DNA from: an uncultured Ureaplasma sp.
GTDB lineage: Bacteria > Bacillota_I > Bacilli_A > Mycoplasmatales > Mycoplasmoidaceae
Assembly (NCBI GenBank): GCA_949295235.1
Contig: CASFKH010000014.1
Location: 1-16,410, forward strand
Direction: 5' to 3'
Length of the DNA stretch: 16,410 bases
This document shows, piece after piece, positions 1 through 6,651 of this stretch (position 1 is its first letter; each line of letters opens with the position of its first letter). A program made the translations under genes and the position numbers. The notes beneath the pieces were generated by a model. It was not told where the DNA came from, searched no databases, and saw only the letters and a program-made list of their open reading frames with translations.

Positions 1-206
1 ATATCTTTTGATTTTAATTCCTTAATTTGAGATTCTAGATTATTTATTTGTTCTTTATAATTATTGTATTTGTCATCTATAAATTTATTAAATTCTTCTT
101 TAGTTTTACAAACAAAATAATTGTCTGATTTATTTATTTCTTCAGTGTTGTCTTTAGGATCCTCTGCAAACAATTGAAGATATGTTTTAATTTTTTTCTT
201 TTTCAT
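1..206 (-). CDS. Scaffold-like protein, N-terminal part (runs off left edge)
   Basis: The first 68 residues are visible. The start ATG (206-204) follows a strong Shine-Dalgarno AAGGAGAATTAA. The N-terminus, MKKKKIKTYLQLFAEDPKD, carries the 'LQLFAE' motif common at the start of phage scaffold and capsid proteins of Gram-positive-related phages. It is followed by acidic residues and a charged, likely coiled-coil stretch (about residues 40-68, rich in K, E, N and Q). The portal reading frame overlaps this start by 20 bases, so the two are probably translationally coupled. Being directly downstream of the portal also fits a scaffold. Its role would be to direct procapsid assembly and then leave or be degraded. 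It could also be a capsid protein with an N-terminal scaffolding region. No scaffold-specific catalytic motif exists to test, so the call rests on motif, composition and order. Confidence 0.65.
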   Translation of the reverse strand, partial: MKKKKIKTYLQLFAEDPKDNTEEINKSDNYFVCKTKEEFNKFIDDKYNNYKEQINNLESQIKELKSKD

Positions 207-1338
207 TTAATTCTCCTTGATTTTGAATTTGATTTATTTTATTTGGATTGATTAAAGAACCACTCTGATTTTGAATGTATTCATTTTGAATATTTTTTAA
301 ATATTTTGTTGATCCACATATTTCAACATCTACTTCTATATTTTCAAAATCAAAATTATAATAATTTTCATTATTATTTTTTAAATAATTAAAAAATACC
401 TCTTTTATAAAATTGGTTCAGGATAATTCAAGCAAATTAGCTTTTAATTCAATATAGTCATCAGACTGTGAATTAATTTGGTTTGCTTCTGTTGAATGAA
501 TATTTTTTGTACCTGCATCAAGAGTTGATCTAGGTGCAAATGCTAATTCCTTGATTTTATTGTCATAGAATTTAATTTTTTCAATAATAGCTAAATAAAT
601 TGATAAACCTTGCTGAATTTGTAATCCACCGGATTGCAAAAGTGAAAATATATTTTGATTTTCAAAAATTACGCTTCTTGGGTCATTAAGCACTCTTTTT
701 AAATTATCAATATTCATGGAATTTGATTGAGTTAAAGGAGTGTTTAAATGAAATAGACTTTTTGATGTTAAAGAGTCTGATAATAATAAATCTAAGTGCT
801 TGTTAAATTCATCAATTAAAAGAGGATCAACATTATATAAATCATCAACATTCATTGGATTATTTGTGAAATAAGTAAATGGCAAATTATCCATAATTTG
901 AGTGTGAAGATTTAGATCATCATTTACAAAAAATTTGTAACAGTATTGATAATCTTTTTCTTTACTGACTAAAATTGTTTGATTCTTAATATTTGGGGTG
1001 ATAAGAGAAAGATCAAAATTAATGATATTTAATTTATTATCATAATTTACATTTGATAAATTTGCAACAAATATTTTTAATTCTTTAAAATAATCAGTTA
1101 GAAATAAAACTGCATCTCCATTTTTTGATAATTGGTTTACTAGTAAATAATTAATTTCAATGATATTGTTTTTTAAAAGAAGAGATTCTCATTCATTTTG
1201 TAAATTAGAATTATTTATTTTAATTTTAGGCGAGATTGTTGCAATTGAATTGGCAAAAAGTTGTGAAATATAATTTTTATAAACTTCTTTATTTGAATTT
1301 ACAAAACGTTTATGAATTAATGTATTCAAGTATTTCAT
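187..1338 (-). CDS. Phage portal protein
   Basis: With TGA at 418-420 read as Trp, this is a 383-aa protein. The portal forms the dodecameric ring at the capsid vertex through which DNA is packaged and ejected. The stretch around residues 280-310 (LAFAPRSTLDAGTKNIHSTE, then a long helix with QINSQSDDYIELKANLLE) matches the portal pattern of a proline/glycine-rich turn, a Ser/Thr-Glu-Ala segment and then a long stem/crown helix. The C-terminal tail is Asn/Gln-rich. The size is at the small end for portals (phi29 about 310 aa, HK97-type about 420 aa). The start ATG at 1338 lies within the end of the preceding small gene (29-base overlap). The position, terminase then small genes then portal then scaffold, supports the call. 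No strong Shine-Dalgarno is visible, which suggests coupling. Confidence 0.75.
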
Positions 1339-1486
1339 CTAAATTTTCAAATTTAGGATCACATTGAGAAATTTTTATAGTTTTGTGTTTTAGGTTTTCA
1401 TTTTCAAAAGTTAAAATCTCTTCACAATCTTCTTCACCACAAATTGAACAATATTTAATTGTTCTAATTTTTTTGAGAGCATACAT
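1310..1486 (-). CDS. Small cysteine-containing protein (58 aa), unknown function
   Basis: A 58-aa frame beginning MYALKKIRTIKYCSICGEED, with a CxxC knuckle at about residues 13-16 (CSIC), a Cys at about 21 and another at about 43. This may be a small zinc-binding fold with a basic N-terminus, but only one full CxxC pair is visible. It overlaps the upstream zinc-ribbon gene by 23 bases and the portal start by 29 bases, so it sits in a tightly packed, probably coupled cluster. It has no recognisable Shine-Dalgarno of its own. I do not recognise the family. It may be a packaging or head-assembly accessory, but that rests on position only. Confidence 0.55.
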   Translation of the reverse strand: MYALKKIRTIKYCSICGEEDCEEILTFENENLKHKTIKISQCDPKFENLDEILEYINS

Positions 1487-1577
1487 AATTAATTTGTTCC
1501 TTATTTAATTCATCACCACATTTTGCGCATAAACATCCATGATCAATTGAAATTTGACAAAAATAACACAATTTCAT
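1464..1577 (-). CDS. Mini zinc-ribbon protein (37 aa)
   Basis: A 37-aa protein starting at ATG 1577-1575, preceded by a good Shine-Dalgarno (AGGAGAATATT). It opens MKLCYFCQISIDHGCLCAKC. The CxxC pair at residues 4-7 and CxxC pair at 17-20 (with an extra Cys at 15) form a typical four-cysteine zinc ribbon, and little else is present. Such knuckles usually bind DNA or RNA or stabilise a small fold. It is one of three cysteine-rich small proteins between terminase and portal. The clear ribosome binding site and the conserved-looking cysteines argue that it is a real gene despite its size. Function unknown. Confidence 0.6.
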   Translation of the reverse strand: MKLCYFCQISIDHGCLCAKCGDELNKEQINYVCSQKN

Positions 1578-1590
1578 AATATTCTCCTAT

Positions 1591-1812
1591 TTAAATTAAA
1601 TCAAATGTTAAAATTTCTAATTTGTTTCTATAAATGTAATCATTTGTTAATTTTATTAATTCATAATTATTTAACTGTAAATTATATTTATAACTATATC
1701 TTCGTATAGCTACATAAATAATGCCTCTAGTTAAACAGACATAAGTGTTTTTTAAGTTTGTAATATAGTCATTAAAATTTGGAAATTTATTTAAAAAATT
1801 AATTATTGTCAT
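1591..1812 (-). CDS. Hypothetical protein (73 aa), basic
   Basis: The frame is open further upstream (to 1905), but I chose the ATG at 1812-1810. It lies 7 bases after the stop of the preceding 54-aa gene and follows an AAAGGATT Shine-Dalgarno at about 12 bases. The protein begins MTIINFLNKFPNFNDYITNL and has a basic, Tyr-rich middle (around YVAIRRYSYKY), with no membrane segment and no cysteine pairs. It looks like a small helical protein, possibly nucleic-acid-binding, but no family is recognised. It ends 13 bases before the mini zinc-ribbon start and belongs to the terminase-to-portal operon. Confidence 0.5.
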   Translation of the reverse strand: MTIINFLNKFPNFNDYITNLKNTYVCLTRGIIYVAIRRYSYKYNLQLNNYELIKLTNDYIYRNKLEILTFDLI

Positions 1813-1819
1813 TTTAAAT

Positions 1820-1984
1820 TTATAATCCTTTGTAATGAAATTTATATTTTGTATTTTTAATATCATCATTATTAAATTCTTCAATTCTAGCTCTTTCAAA
1901 CTCAATAAACTCAGACATACTCATATTTAACATTTTTCGATTTGGAACAAATCAATTTCCTTGATCTTGTATTTTTTTAGTCAT
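1820..1984 (-). CDS. Hypothetical protein (54 aa)
   Basis: A 54-aa frame that exists only if TGA codes for Trp (residue 11). It begins MTKKIQDQGNWFVPNRKM and ends with an acidic then basic segment (FERARIEEFNNDDIKN and so on). The start overlaps the end of the upstream cysteine-rich gene by 8 bases, and an AAGGAGTG Shine-Dalgarno lies about 13 bases upstream. It competes with an out-of-frame extension of the next gene over 1820-1905. I prefer this frame because the operon is otherwise packed gene to gene and the start has a ribosome binding site. No family is recognised. Confidence 0.45.
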
Positions 1985-2372
1985 TGTTTGGAAAACACTC
2001 CTTGTTGCATAATTCATTAAAATAATCATTTCTGCTTTTGATGCAATCTTTACAAAATCAACCAGTTTCACTCACATCACACAAATATAATGTATCTTTT
2101 TTACCACAATCTTTACATTTTGATTTGCAATCAAGAACATTGATTAGATATGCACAATGATAGCATATATAATTTTCTTTTAAAACTATATGGAAGTTAT
2201 ATAGTTCACATTTTTCTTTAAAATAATATGCATCTATAAATGTTTTTGTTGTTCTACCACAAACACAAGTAAATTCATCATAATAGTCCATTTCATCTTC
2301 ATAAAAATCAAACACTGATAAGTCCTTACTCTTATGTTTTTCATAAAACTTTAAAAACTCATTTTTAGTCAT
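1977..2372 (-). CDS. Cysteine-rich zinc-finger protein (131 aa)
   Basis: A 131-aa protein once TGA at 2058-2060 is read as Trp. It has several paired cysteines: FTCVCGRTTKTF at about residues 36-38, ICYHC at about 70-73, a CKSKCKDCGKK cluster at about 82-90, then a Cys and WFCKDC at about 98-109, with further Cys near the C-terminus. This pattern could bind two or more zinc ions as knuckles or ribbons. The start overlaps the terminase stop by 8 bases, so translation is probably coupled to terminase. By position it might be a packaging accessory or an HNH-like protein of the kind often next to terminases, but no His-Asn-His motif is visible. The family is not recognised. Confidence 0.65.
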
Positions 2373-3930
2373 TATTATTCTCCATTATGTTGTTCAAAAT
2401 AATTAATTGATAAATTATACTAGTAGCATATTCCATTGCGTTAATAAGATCATAAATTTTTGGATTGATTTTTTCATCACGTTTTCCATCACTATTAAAT
2501 GCTTGTTGAGCAAAATATTCAATTAGTTTAATTGATTGAGGAGTAAATTTAATAATTTGACGTTCAAAACATTGTTTAAAAAATGAAAAACGATTTGATA
2601 TGTTGAAATCAATTTGAAAATTAGGATTTTTATTTTTAATAGCTTTAATTGGCATTATATTCAAATTATGTTCGGCAATATATTTTGTAGCCATTTCTAT
2701 AAGTGCATCTTCTTTCGAATCAATTGCTAAAATTGAATTTTCTAAGTTCATAAATTCATTCAATGAACAAATTAAGGAAAGAATATATTCTAGAGATGTA
2801 AATCTCTTAAAATTGCTAAACTCAGATGATTTAATTTCTTCTGCATAAATTACAACAATTTCATAATTTTCTGTAACTCCAATTCTACAAAAGCCGTTAT
2901 TGTCCTTTAAACCTGGATCAAGACCATCTACAATCAATAAAAATTTATAATTGTTAATTTCTTCATTGAAAATTAAATTTGAATTTATTTGATTGTTATC
3001 ATCATAAATAAAATCAATAAAAGGAAATATTATATTTGAACTTTGATTGTCGTAAGGTTCACCAGCAACTGTAATATCATACAATTTTGGATTTTCAATT
3101 TTTAAATCTTCATATTCTCTCATTTGAAATTCATCTATTTCTGATTTCGGAACATAGAATCTACTCATTCTCATGATTGAACAATCTAGTTCATTTGATT
3201 CAGCATATAAATATGATTGATCTACCAATTTTTTTCTATTTTCAAGATTAAAAGGTAATAAAGGAATTACATATTTTAAACAAACTCAGTGTTTCGAATC
3301 ATAAATATTGAACAAAAATATCATTCTTCGTTTTTGATTTGGTTTTCTTTTAGTTCTTAAAATAGTTGATTGTTTTATGAAATTCATGTCTGAAGGTTGT
3401 TTAGAGTAAATTTTCTCTAATTGATTTCCTAGTTCATCTGGATTTTGTTGAATTTCATCAAAAACAACATCACAAATATCAAAATTTGTCTTTTTTAGAG
3501 TTAAACCAGCAAAAGAATTTACCAATTCAAAATTAGCAAAGAAAATTGCTTGTTGAGTTGGTTTATAAACTACAACTTTTGCATAGATATCAAAGAATGG
3601 AGTTAGATCAATATTATGAACGACTTTTAAAAAATCCAAAGCTTTAATAAAACAAGGATGTATTGTGTTTTGTATATCAATAGATAAATTTCTTGCTCAA
3701 ACTGCGCAATAGTCTGGTTCATTAACAATTCTATAAATTGTATCAATCATAACACCAAAAGACTTTGATACATTTTTTGCACCCATAAAAAGTTTATTAG
3801 TAGTTGGACTATCTAAAACTTTTATGAATGTTTTATGATCTTTGTTATCCGTATAATTTAAAATTTCATCTCTTATAGTTTTTGGAAATGGAGGTGGAAT
3901 TTGATTAATTAAATCTACATTAGACTTCAT
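2365..3930 (-). CDS. terL: Terminase large subunit (DNA-packaging ATPase/nuclease)
   Basis: A 521-aa protein assembled by reading TGA at 3697-3699 and 3286-3288 as Trp. It pumps DNA into the procapsid through the portal and cuts concatemers. The ATPase domain has Walker A GAKNVSKS (residues 50-57; the 'SKS' ending in place of GKS also occurs in some phage terminases) and Walker B DVVFDE (about 154-159) with the catalytic Glu. The nuclease domain (RNase H-like) shows a first acidic site LLIVDGLDPG (about 332-340), a second ILAIDS (D404) and a third near DGKRDEKINPKIYDLINAMEYA (about 481-501). The start ATG 3930 follows GAGATAAAA and lies inside the end of the upstream 79-aa gene. Full length for the family and no missing motif. 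Confidence 0.93.
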
Positions 3931-4159
3931 TTTTATCTCATATGTATTTAATTAAATTTGAAATGCTAGCAAATCTAATTGAATGATCTAAATCTTCTGT
4001 TCATGTATCGAATCAATAACCACAAATAAAATCATTATACGTAATTAATAGATTGAATTTATTTTTTATCACTAACAATGTGTAATATTTAAAATTATCA
4101 GTTTCTTTAATTTTAATATCACAAAAAACAAATTTTAAATAATCAATTAACGTTTTCAT
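3920..4159 (-). CDS. Hypothetical protein in terminase small-subunit position (79 aa)
   Basis: A 79-aa frame from ATG 4159 to TAA 3922-3920, requiring TGA as Trp in the region FICGYWFDTWTEDLD. It overlaps the terminase start by 11 bases. The composition is mixed and aromatic-rich, with no evident helix-turn-helix and no membrane segment, so the usual DNA-binding small terminase signature is not visible. Small terminase subunits are poorly conserved and normally sit exactly here, so this is a positional guess only. It would be the first gene after the promoter at about 4180-4206. The upstream Shine-Dalgarno is weak (GAAAAG). Confidence 0.5.
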
Positions 4160-4179
4160 ATATTATTACTTTTCATTAA

Positions 4180-4208
4180 ATTATATAGACCCCTATTTTT
4201 TTTCAAGG
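4180..4208 (-). promoter_or_regulatory. Candidate promoter of the terminase operon with an operator-like inverted repeat
   Basis: On the minus strand TTGAAA (4206-4201) and TATAAT (4185-4180) are spaced 15 bases apart, 20 bases before the first gene of the packaging operon. The -35 region sits inside an imperfect inverted repeat (GACCCTT at 4211-4205 and AGGGGTC at 4194-4188) that spans the spacer, as an operator would. The short spacer is not optimal, so this might need an activator or be a weak promoter. It could instead act as a hairpin in RNA coming from upstream. Confidence 0.45.
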
Positions 4209-4229
4209 GTCATAAAAAACATTGGATAT

Positions 4230-4373
4230 AATGGTGATTATATCTAAAAACTAACTAATGCACTCAATAACATAGATTGATTACTATTAATATTATTTAG
4301 AACCTTTTAGGTTCTAAAAATATTAAAGAACAAATTGGTTGTTATTGAGTGGGTTAGATATTAACTCACCATT
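4230..4373. repeat. Three-level nested inverted repeat (about 144 bases)
   Basis: The outer arms AATGGTGA..TATCTAA (4230-4247) pair with TTAGATA..TCACCATT (4354-4373). The middle arms CACTCAATAACA (4261-4272) and TGTTATTGAGTG (4340-4351) are a perfect 12-bp match. The inner arms TTTAGAACC (4296-4304) and GGTTCTAAA (4310-4318) pair perfectly around a 5-base loop, extended by TAATAT/ATATTA (4288-4293 and 4320-4325). Together they can form one long branched or interrupted hairpin. It covers the end of an unknown gene and the gap before the packaging promoter. No U-run directly follows it, so it is not a plain terminator. Confidence 0.7.
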
Positions 4374-4781
4374 ACAATTAAATAAATTTGTAGTTAATGA
4401 ATCAAATACTCAAACATTCTTTTTAAGATTTCTAGAACAAAAAAAGTTAGATCTTAATGAATGCTTAACAATTAAGTAATTGATTTGTTCATTCAAATAA
4501 AAATAAAAATCAAATCCGTATTTTTGATCAAGACGATGATCTGTAAAAAATAACAAAATTCCTAATTCTTTAAAATAATCAATTGCTTTGCATTCACTTT
4601 TGTACAATTTTCAAAATGAATGTTGCAGGTAAAAAATCCACTGCTGGTGTTCATATTGTTTAAAACATTTTAGATTTTTAATGAAAAAAAATTTATTAGA
4701 TTTTAAAAAATCATTTCACTCATTAAAATTTGCAGGTTTTAATTTATGTATGATATCTCCAAATCATACTCCTTTAGACAA
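4323..4781 (-). CDS. Protein of unknown function downstream of the integrase (about 152 aa; start uncertain)
   Basis: The frame is open from 4868 to the TAA at 4325-4323 and has several TGA-coded Trp residues. No ATG is available; the TTG at 4781 is used here as the first conventional alternative start, but an ATT nearer 4829-4845 overlapping the integrase end is also possible. The middle reads ECKAIDYFKELGILLFF, then a segment with D, GFDFYFYL and YLIVKHS. The spacing of GFD..F and IVK resembles a PD-(D/E)XK nuclease core, but this is a weak impression. The gene follows the integrase and ends inside the nested inverted repeat. It might be an excisionase, nuclease or exclusion function; I do not recognise it. 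Confidence 0.5.
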
Positions 4782-4804
4782 CCAATATTTATTAAGAAAA
4801 ACAA

Positions 4805-5620
4805 CTATTTTTGGTTTTTTAATTTTAATATTTCTTGCTTTAATAATATTATTTCTCTTTTTAATAAATTATTTTCAACTCTTAATTTTTGAATATCAAT
4901 TGCTTCAGTTGGAGAAATTTCAGACAATGAAGAAATACTTTTAAGATACATTGCATTTGTTTTTGAATAATAAATTCTTGTTGTGTCTAATTTCTTGTGA
5001 CCTAAAATATCTGCAATATCTTCCAAATTTGCTCCATTCATTCTAAGAACTGAACCTTTTGTTCTTCTTAAAACATGAGGAGATAAATTTGTCGATAAAT
5101 TTAAGTTTTTAGAAATTTTAGAAAGCAAATATTGAATTCTCTTGATTGTCAATTTCTTAAAATCATAATTTTGACTTTTTAAATTTTGTAATAGATCAAA
5201 AGATTCATTTGAAATGCTAATTGGTCTAAATTCATTTTTGTTTTTAATTGTTTTAATGAAAAAATCAGTTGATGTCAATTCACTTCAATTAATAGATACA
5301 AATTCTCTAACCCTCATTCCTGATGAAAAAAGAGCTAAAAATATAAATTTAGATTCAACCGATATATTTGAAGAGTTTTTGATCATCTCAATTTCTGAAT
5401 AATCAAGATAATTTTTACAAGTTTTAATTTGCTGAGAATATTTTTGCAAATTTGATGATTCAATGTTTTGATCTTTTAAATATTTCGCAATTCAATAAAC
5501 GTACATTCTTTTGGAATTGTTTGAAATATTTAAATTTTGAATATATTTATTGATAGCATCAATATTTCTAACATCTTCAACATTTTCTAAAATCTTTTTA
5601 ACATATGTGTTGATCTTCAT
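4805..5620 (-). CDS. int: Tyrosine recombinase / phage integrase
   Basis: A 271-aa site-specific recombinase, starting at ATG 5620 after a good Shine-Dalgarno (AAGGAAATTAAAA). Internal TGA codons are read as Trp. The N-terminal half has the short helical core-binding domain. The catalytic set is complete: Arg in SSGMRVREF (R103), Lys in TIKNKNE (K126 or K128), HVLR (H182, R185), LGH (H208) and the nucleophile Tyr in TTRIYY (Y217, nine residues after H208). It would integrate or resolve the phage genome at an attachment site. An unusual feature is a C-terminal leucine-zipper-like coiled coil (about 244-271: LRVENNLLKREIILLKQEI). It overlaps the upstream ribbon-helix-helix gene by 23 bases and so belongs to the early operon. 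Confidence 0.92.
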
Positions 5621-5837
5621 TTTTAATTTCCTTTTCTTTCTTAACTTTAGGTTTCCGTCAAATGCAATAATAATTATGAATATAGATCTCAATTGCTTGT
5701 TTAACAATATCTGATCTAGTGAATTCTCTTTTGTTCATTCTTGAATATTTTTCGACCATATCATCTATTTTTTTGATAACCTTAGGTTTTAATCGCACAG
5801 ATATCATTTTGGTTTTTTGATTAGAATTCGTTGTCAT
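5598..5837 (-). CDS. Ribbon-helix-helix transcriptional regulator
   Basis: A 79-aa protein from ATG 5837 (an upstream TTG at 5849 is less likely) to TAA at 5600-5598, with TGA-coded Trp near residue 60. Residues 8-18 (KTKMISVRLKP) form the DNA-contacting beta strand. They are followed by helix 1 (VIKKIDDMVEKYSRM) and helix 2 after a Thr-Arg-Ser turn (FTRSDIVKQAIEIYI), the pattern of the CopG/Arc/MetJ superfamily. The C-terminal tail is basic. Such proteins bind as dimers to short repeated operators and often repress their own operon, in plasmid copy control or phage lysogeny. It lies between the replication-like gene (17-base overlap) and integrase. The iterons or TCATACAT repeats upstream are candidate operators. 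Confidence 0.82.
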
Positions 5838-6120
5838 ATCAAATATCAAACTCCATCTTTTTTGGATTTCTATAAGTTTTATAAAAAGTTATTTTTAAAA
5901 CATCAGACTTAACTTTTACTATGTATTTCTTATCAATCAAATTTTTAATAGATTTTCTAAAATTTGAAAAACTTATGTTTAATCTATAGCAAATAGCTTT
6001 GTCTGTTAAATAATCTAATTTAGAATTTTCAAAAGATTTGATATAAGCATAAATCAATAATTCTGATTTTGATAGTTTTAATCCTAGCATTCAATCATTA
6101 ATTGAAAAATAAAAGCTCAT
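5821..6120 (-). CDS. Winged-helix replication-initiator-like protein (99 aa)
   Basis: A 99-aa protein reading through TGA codons at 6091 and 5839. The opening, MSFYFSINDWMLGLKLSKSE followed by LLIYAYIKSFEN, resembles the N-terminal winged-helix domain of phage and plasmid replication proteins (the pattern 'W ML.L.L...ELLIYA.I.SF'). The recognition part is around ICYRLNISFSNFRKSIKNLI (about residues 43-62). It would bind the origin or an operator. It is only domain-sized and lacks a helicase-loader part. I chose ATG 6120 because AAAGG lies 8 bases upstream; the frame stays open to an ATG at 6219, but without a Shine-Dalgarno. It is the first gene of the early operon (with the regulator and integrase), and its start codon lies in a hairpin-forming leader. 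Confidence 0.65.
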
Positions 6121-6217
6121 ACATATAACCTTTCGAGTCATACATTTGAGCTTTTCCAAAAAACCAGTACAATCAACAACTGTCTTTTGAATACATTTTT
6201 TGGAAAACATGTATGAC
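6111..6217 (-). promoter_or_regulatory. Leader with alternative hairpins over the start of the replication-like gene
   Basis: In the minus-strand RNA, a first stem pairs 6217-6209 plus 6207-6196 (GTCATACAT, TTTTCCAAAAAA) with 6163-6152 plus 6145-6137 (TTTTTTGGAAAA, ATGTATGAC). A second perfect 9-bp stem pairs AAAAGCTCA (6155-6147) with TGAGCTTTT (6119-6111). The second stem would lock two bases of the start codon and hold the Shine-Dalgarno AAAGG (6133-6129) in its loop. The AAAA of 6155-6152 is shared by both stems. ATGTATGA occurs twice (6145-6138 and 6124-6117), so the 5' arm could pair with either copy. At DNA level the three TCATACAT sites could instead be operators or initiator sites. 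Confidence 0.55.
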
Positions 6218-6283
6218 ATAAAAAATAATAGCACAAAAAATTAAAAATGCAAAATAATCATTTTTACATTAAATTACTATTAA

Positions 6284-6319
6284 GAATTACTTGAATTACC
6301 TGAATTACTAGAATACTAT
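6284..6319. repeat. Four tandem 9-base iterons (GAATTACNN)
   Basis: GAATTACTT, GAATTACCT, GAATTACTA and a degenerate GAATACTAT follow one another without gaps. One unit per 9 bases is close to one helical turn, as for sites bound cooperatively by ribbon-helix-helix or initiator proteins. They lie about 165 bases upstream of the replication-like gene start. Confidence 0.65.
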
Positions 6320-6351
6320 ACATTAAGAAAAATTTATTTATGTATATATTC

Positions 6352-6373
6352 ATTATACTTTATCAAGTATAAT
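6352..6373. repeat. Perfect 9-bp palindrome with a 4-base centre
   Basis: ATTATACTT and AAGTATAAT flank TATC. Each arm contains a -10-like hexamer, including TATAAT on the minus strand at 6357-6352, which could start the early-operon transcript. It may be an operator, a promoter or an origin hairpin. No convincing -35 was found, so promoter assignment is weak. Confidence 0.55.
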
Positions 6374-6411
6374 TTCATATATCATAATAAACAAAAAGAA
6401 AATAGACAAAA

Positions 6412-6451
6412 TGAGCACACTTTTTAGCTTTTTTTTGAGCACACTTTTTAG
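6412..6451. repeat. Two direct copies of TGAGCACACTTTTTAG
   Basis: Two perfect 16-bp copies (6412-6427 and 6436-6451) lie 24 bases apart, separated by CTTTTTTT. They are more GC-rich than the surrounding DNA. They lie about 200 bases beyond the 3' end of the DDE recombinase gene, where end-binding repeats of a transposable element could be. No inverted copy was found at the other side of that gene. Confidence 0.7.
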
Positions 6452-6597
6452 ATCATTTTTTATCAATAATTTATCTATATAAAATCAATAAAAAAATGGA
6501 AATTTTGAAAATTAATTTTTAATTAAAAAATATAAAAAAATGTAAAAATCTTTTTATTTATATTTAATTTAAAAATACATACAAATATATATAATTA

Positions 6598-6631
6598 CTT
6601 TAAAACTATTTTAAAAACTGCTTTAAAATTG
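6598..6631. repeat. Three imperfect CTTTAAAA-type repeats after the DDE recombinase
   Basis: CTTTAAAAC (6598-6606), TTTTAAAAACTG (6609-6620) and CTTTAAAATTG (6621-6631) repeat with an 11-12 base period just past the recombinase stop. They may be protein-binding sites, or only a result of the extreme AT content. Confidence 0.35.
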
Positions 6632-6651
6632 CTTAGAAAGGCATTAAAAAA

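Larger units (their letters stand above)
6218..6651. other. Non-coding, very AT-rich region; origin or control-region candidate
   Basis: About 430 bases without a credible gene lie between the DDE recombinase stop and the early-operon leader. They hold four 9-base iterons, a 22-base palindrome, a 16-bp direct repeat and three TTTAAAA-type repeats, each listed separately. Long A and T runs make the DNA easy to melt. Being next to a replication-like gene, it is the best candidate in this window for a replication origin and for early promoters. No terminator with a clear stem and T-run was found for the recombinase gene that ends at 6652. Confidence 0.5.

Noticed and set aside
1813..1905. Longer N-terminus for the 73-aa gene starting at 1905
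   Set aside because: It would overlap the 54-aa gene over almost its whole second half, and the ATG at 1812 has a ribosome binding site.
2365..3930. Terminase broken into three pieces (pseudogene)
   Set aside because: The two internal 'stops' are TGA in the same frame. The same is seen in nearly all genes of the window, so code 4 explains it.
4230..4373. Plain rho-independent terminator or tRNA/tmRNA gene
   Set aside because: The stem is much longer than a terminator and not directly followed by T. No tRNA cloverleaf or CCA end was found in it.
4681..4944. Plus-strand frame of 87 aa with hydrophobic C-terminal part
   Set aside because: It lies opposite the integrase end and the unknown gene on the minus strand, which have protein-like sequence in code 4. 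The hydrophobicity comes from antisense of Lys/Asn/Ile-rich codons, and there is no ribosome binding site.
5214..5402. Plus-strand frame of 62 aa
   Set aside because: Antisense to the catalytic part of the integrase.
6121..6219. 33-residue longer N-terminus of the replication-like protein starting at ATG 6219
   Set aside because: The frame is open, but no Shine-Dalgarno precedes 6219, the sequence is dominated by inverted repeats, and the family-like opening starts at 6120. Kept only as an alternative.
6284..6451. CRISPR-like repeats
   Set aside because: The repeats are 9 or 16 bases, directly adjacent or with an 8-base T-rich spacer; there are no unique spacers and no cas genes.
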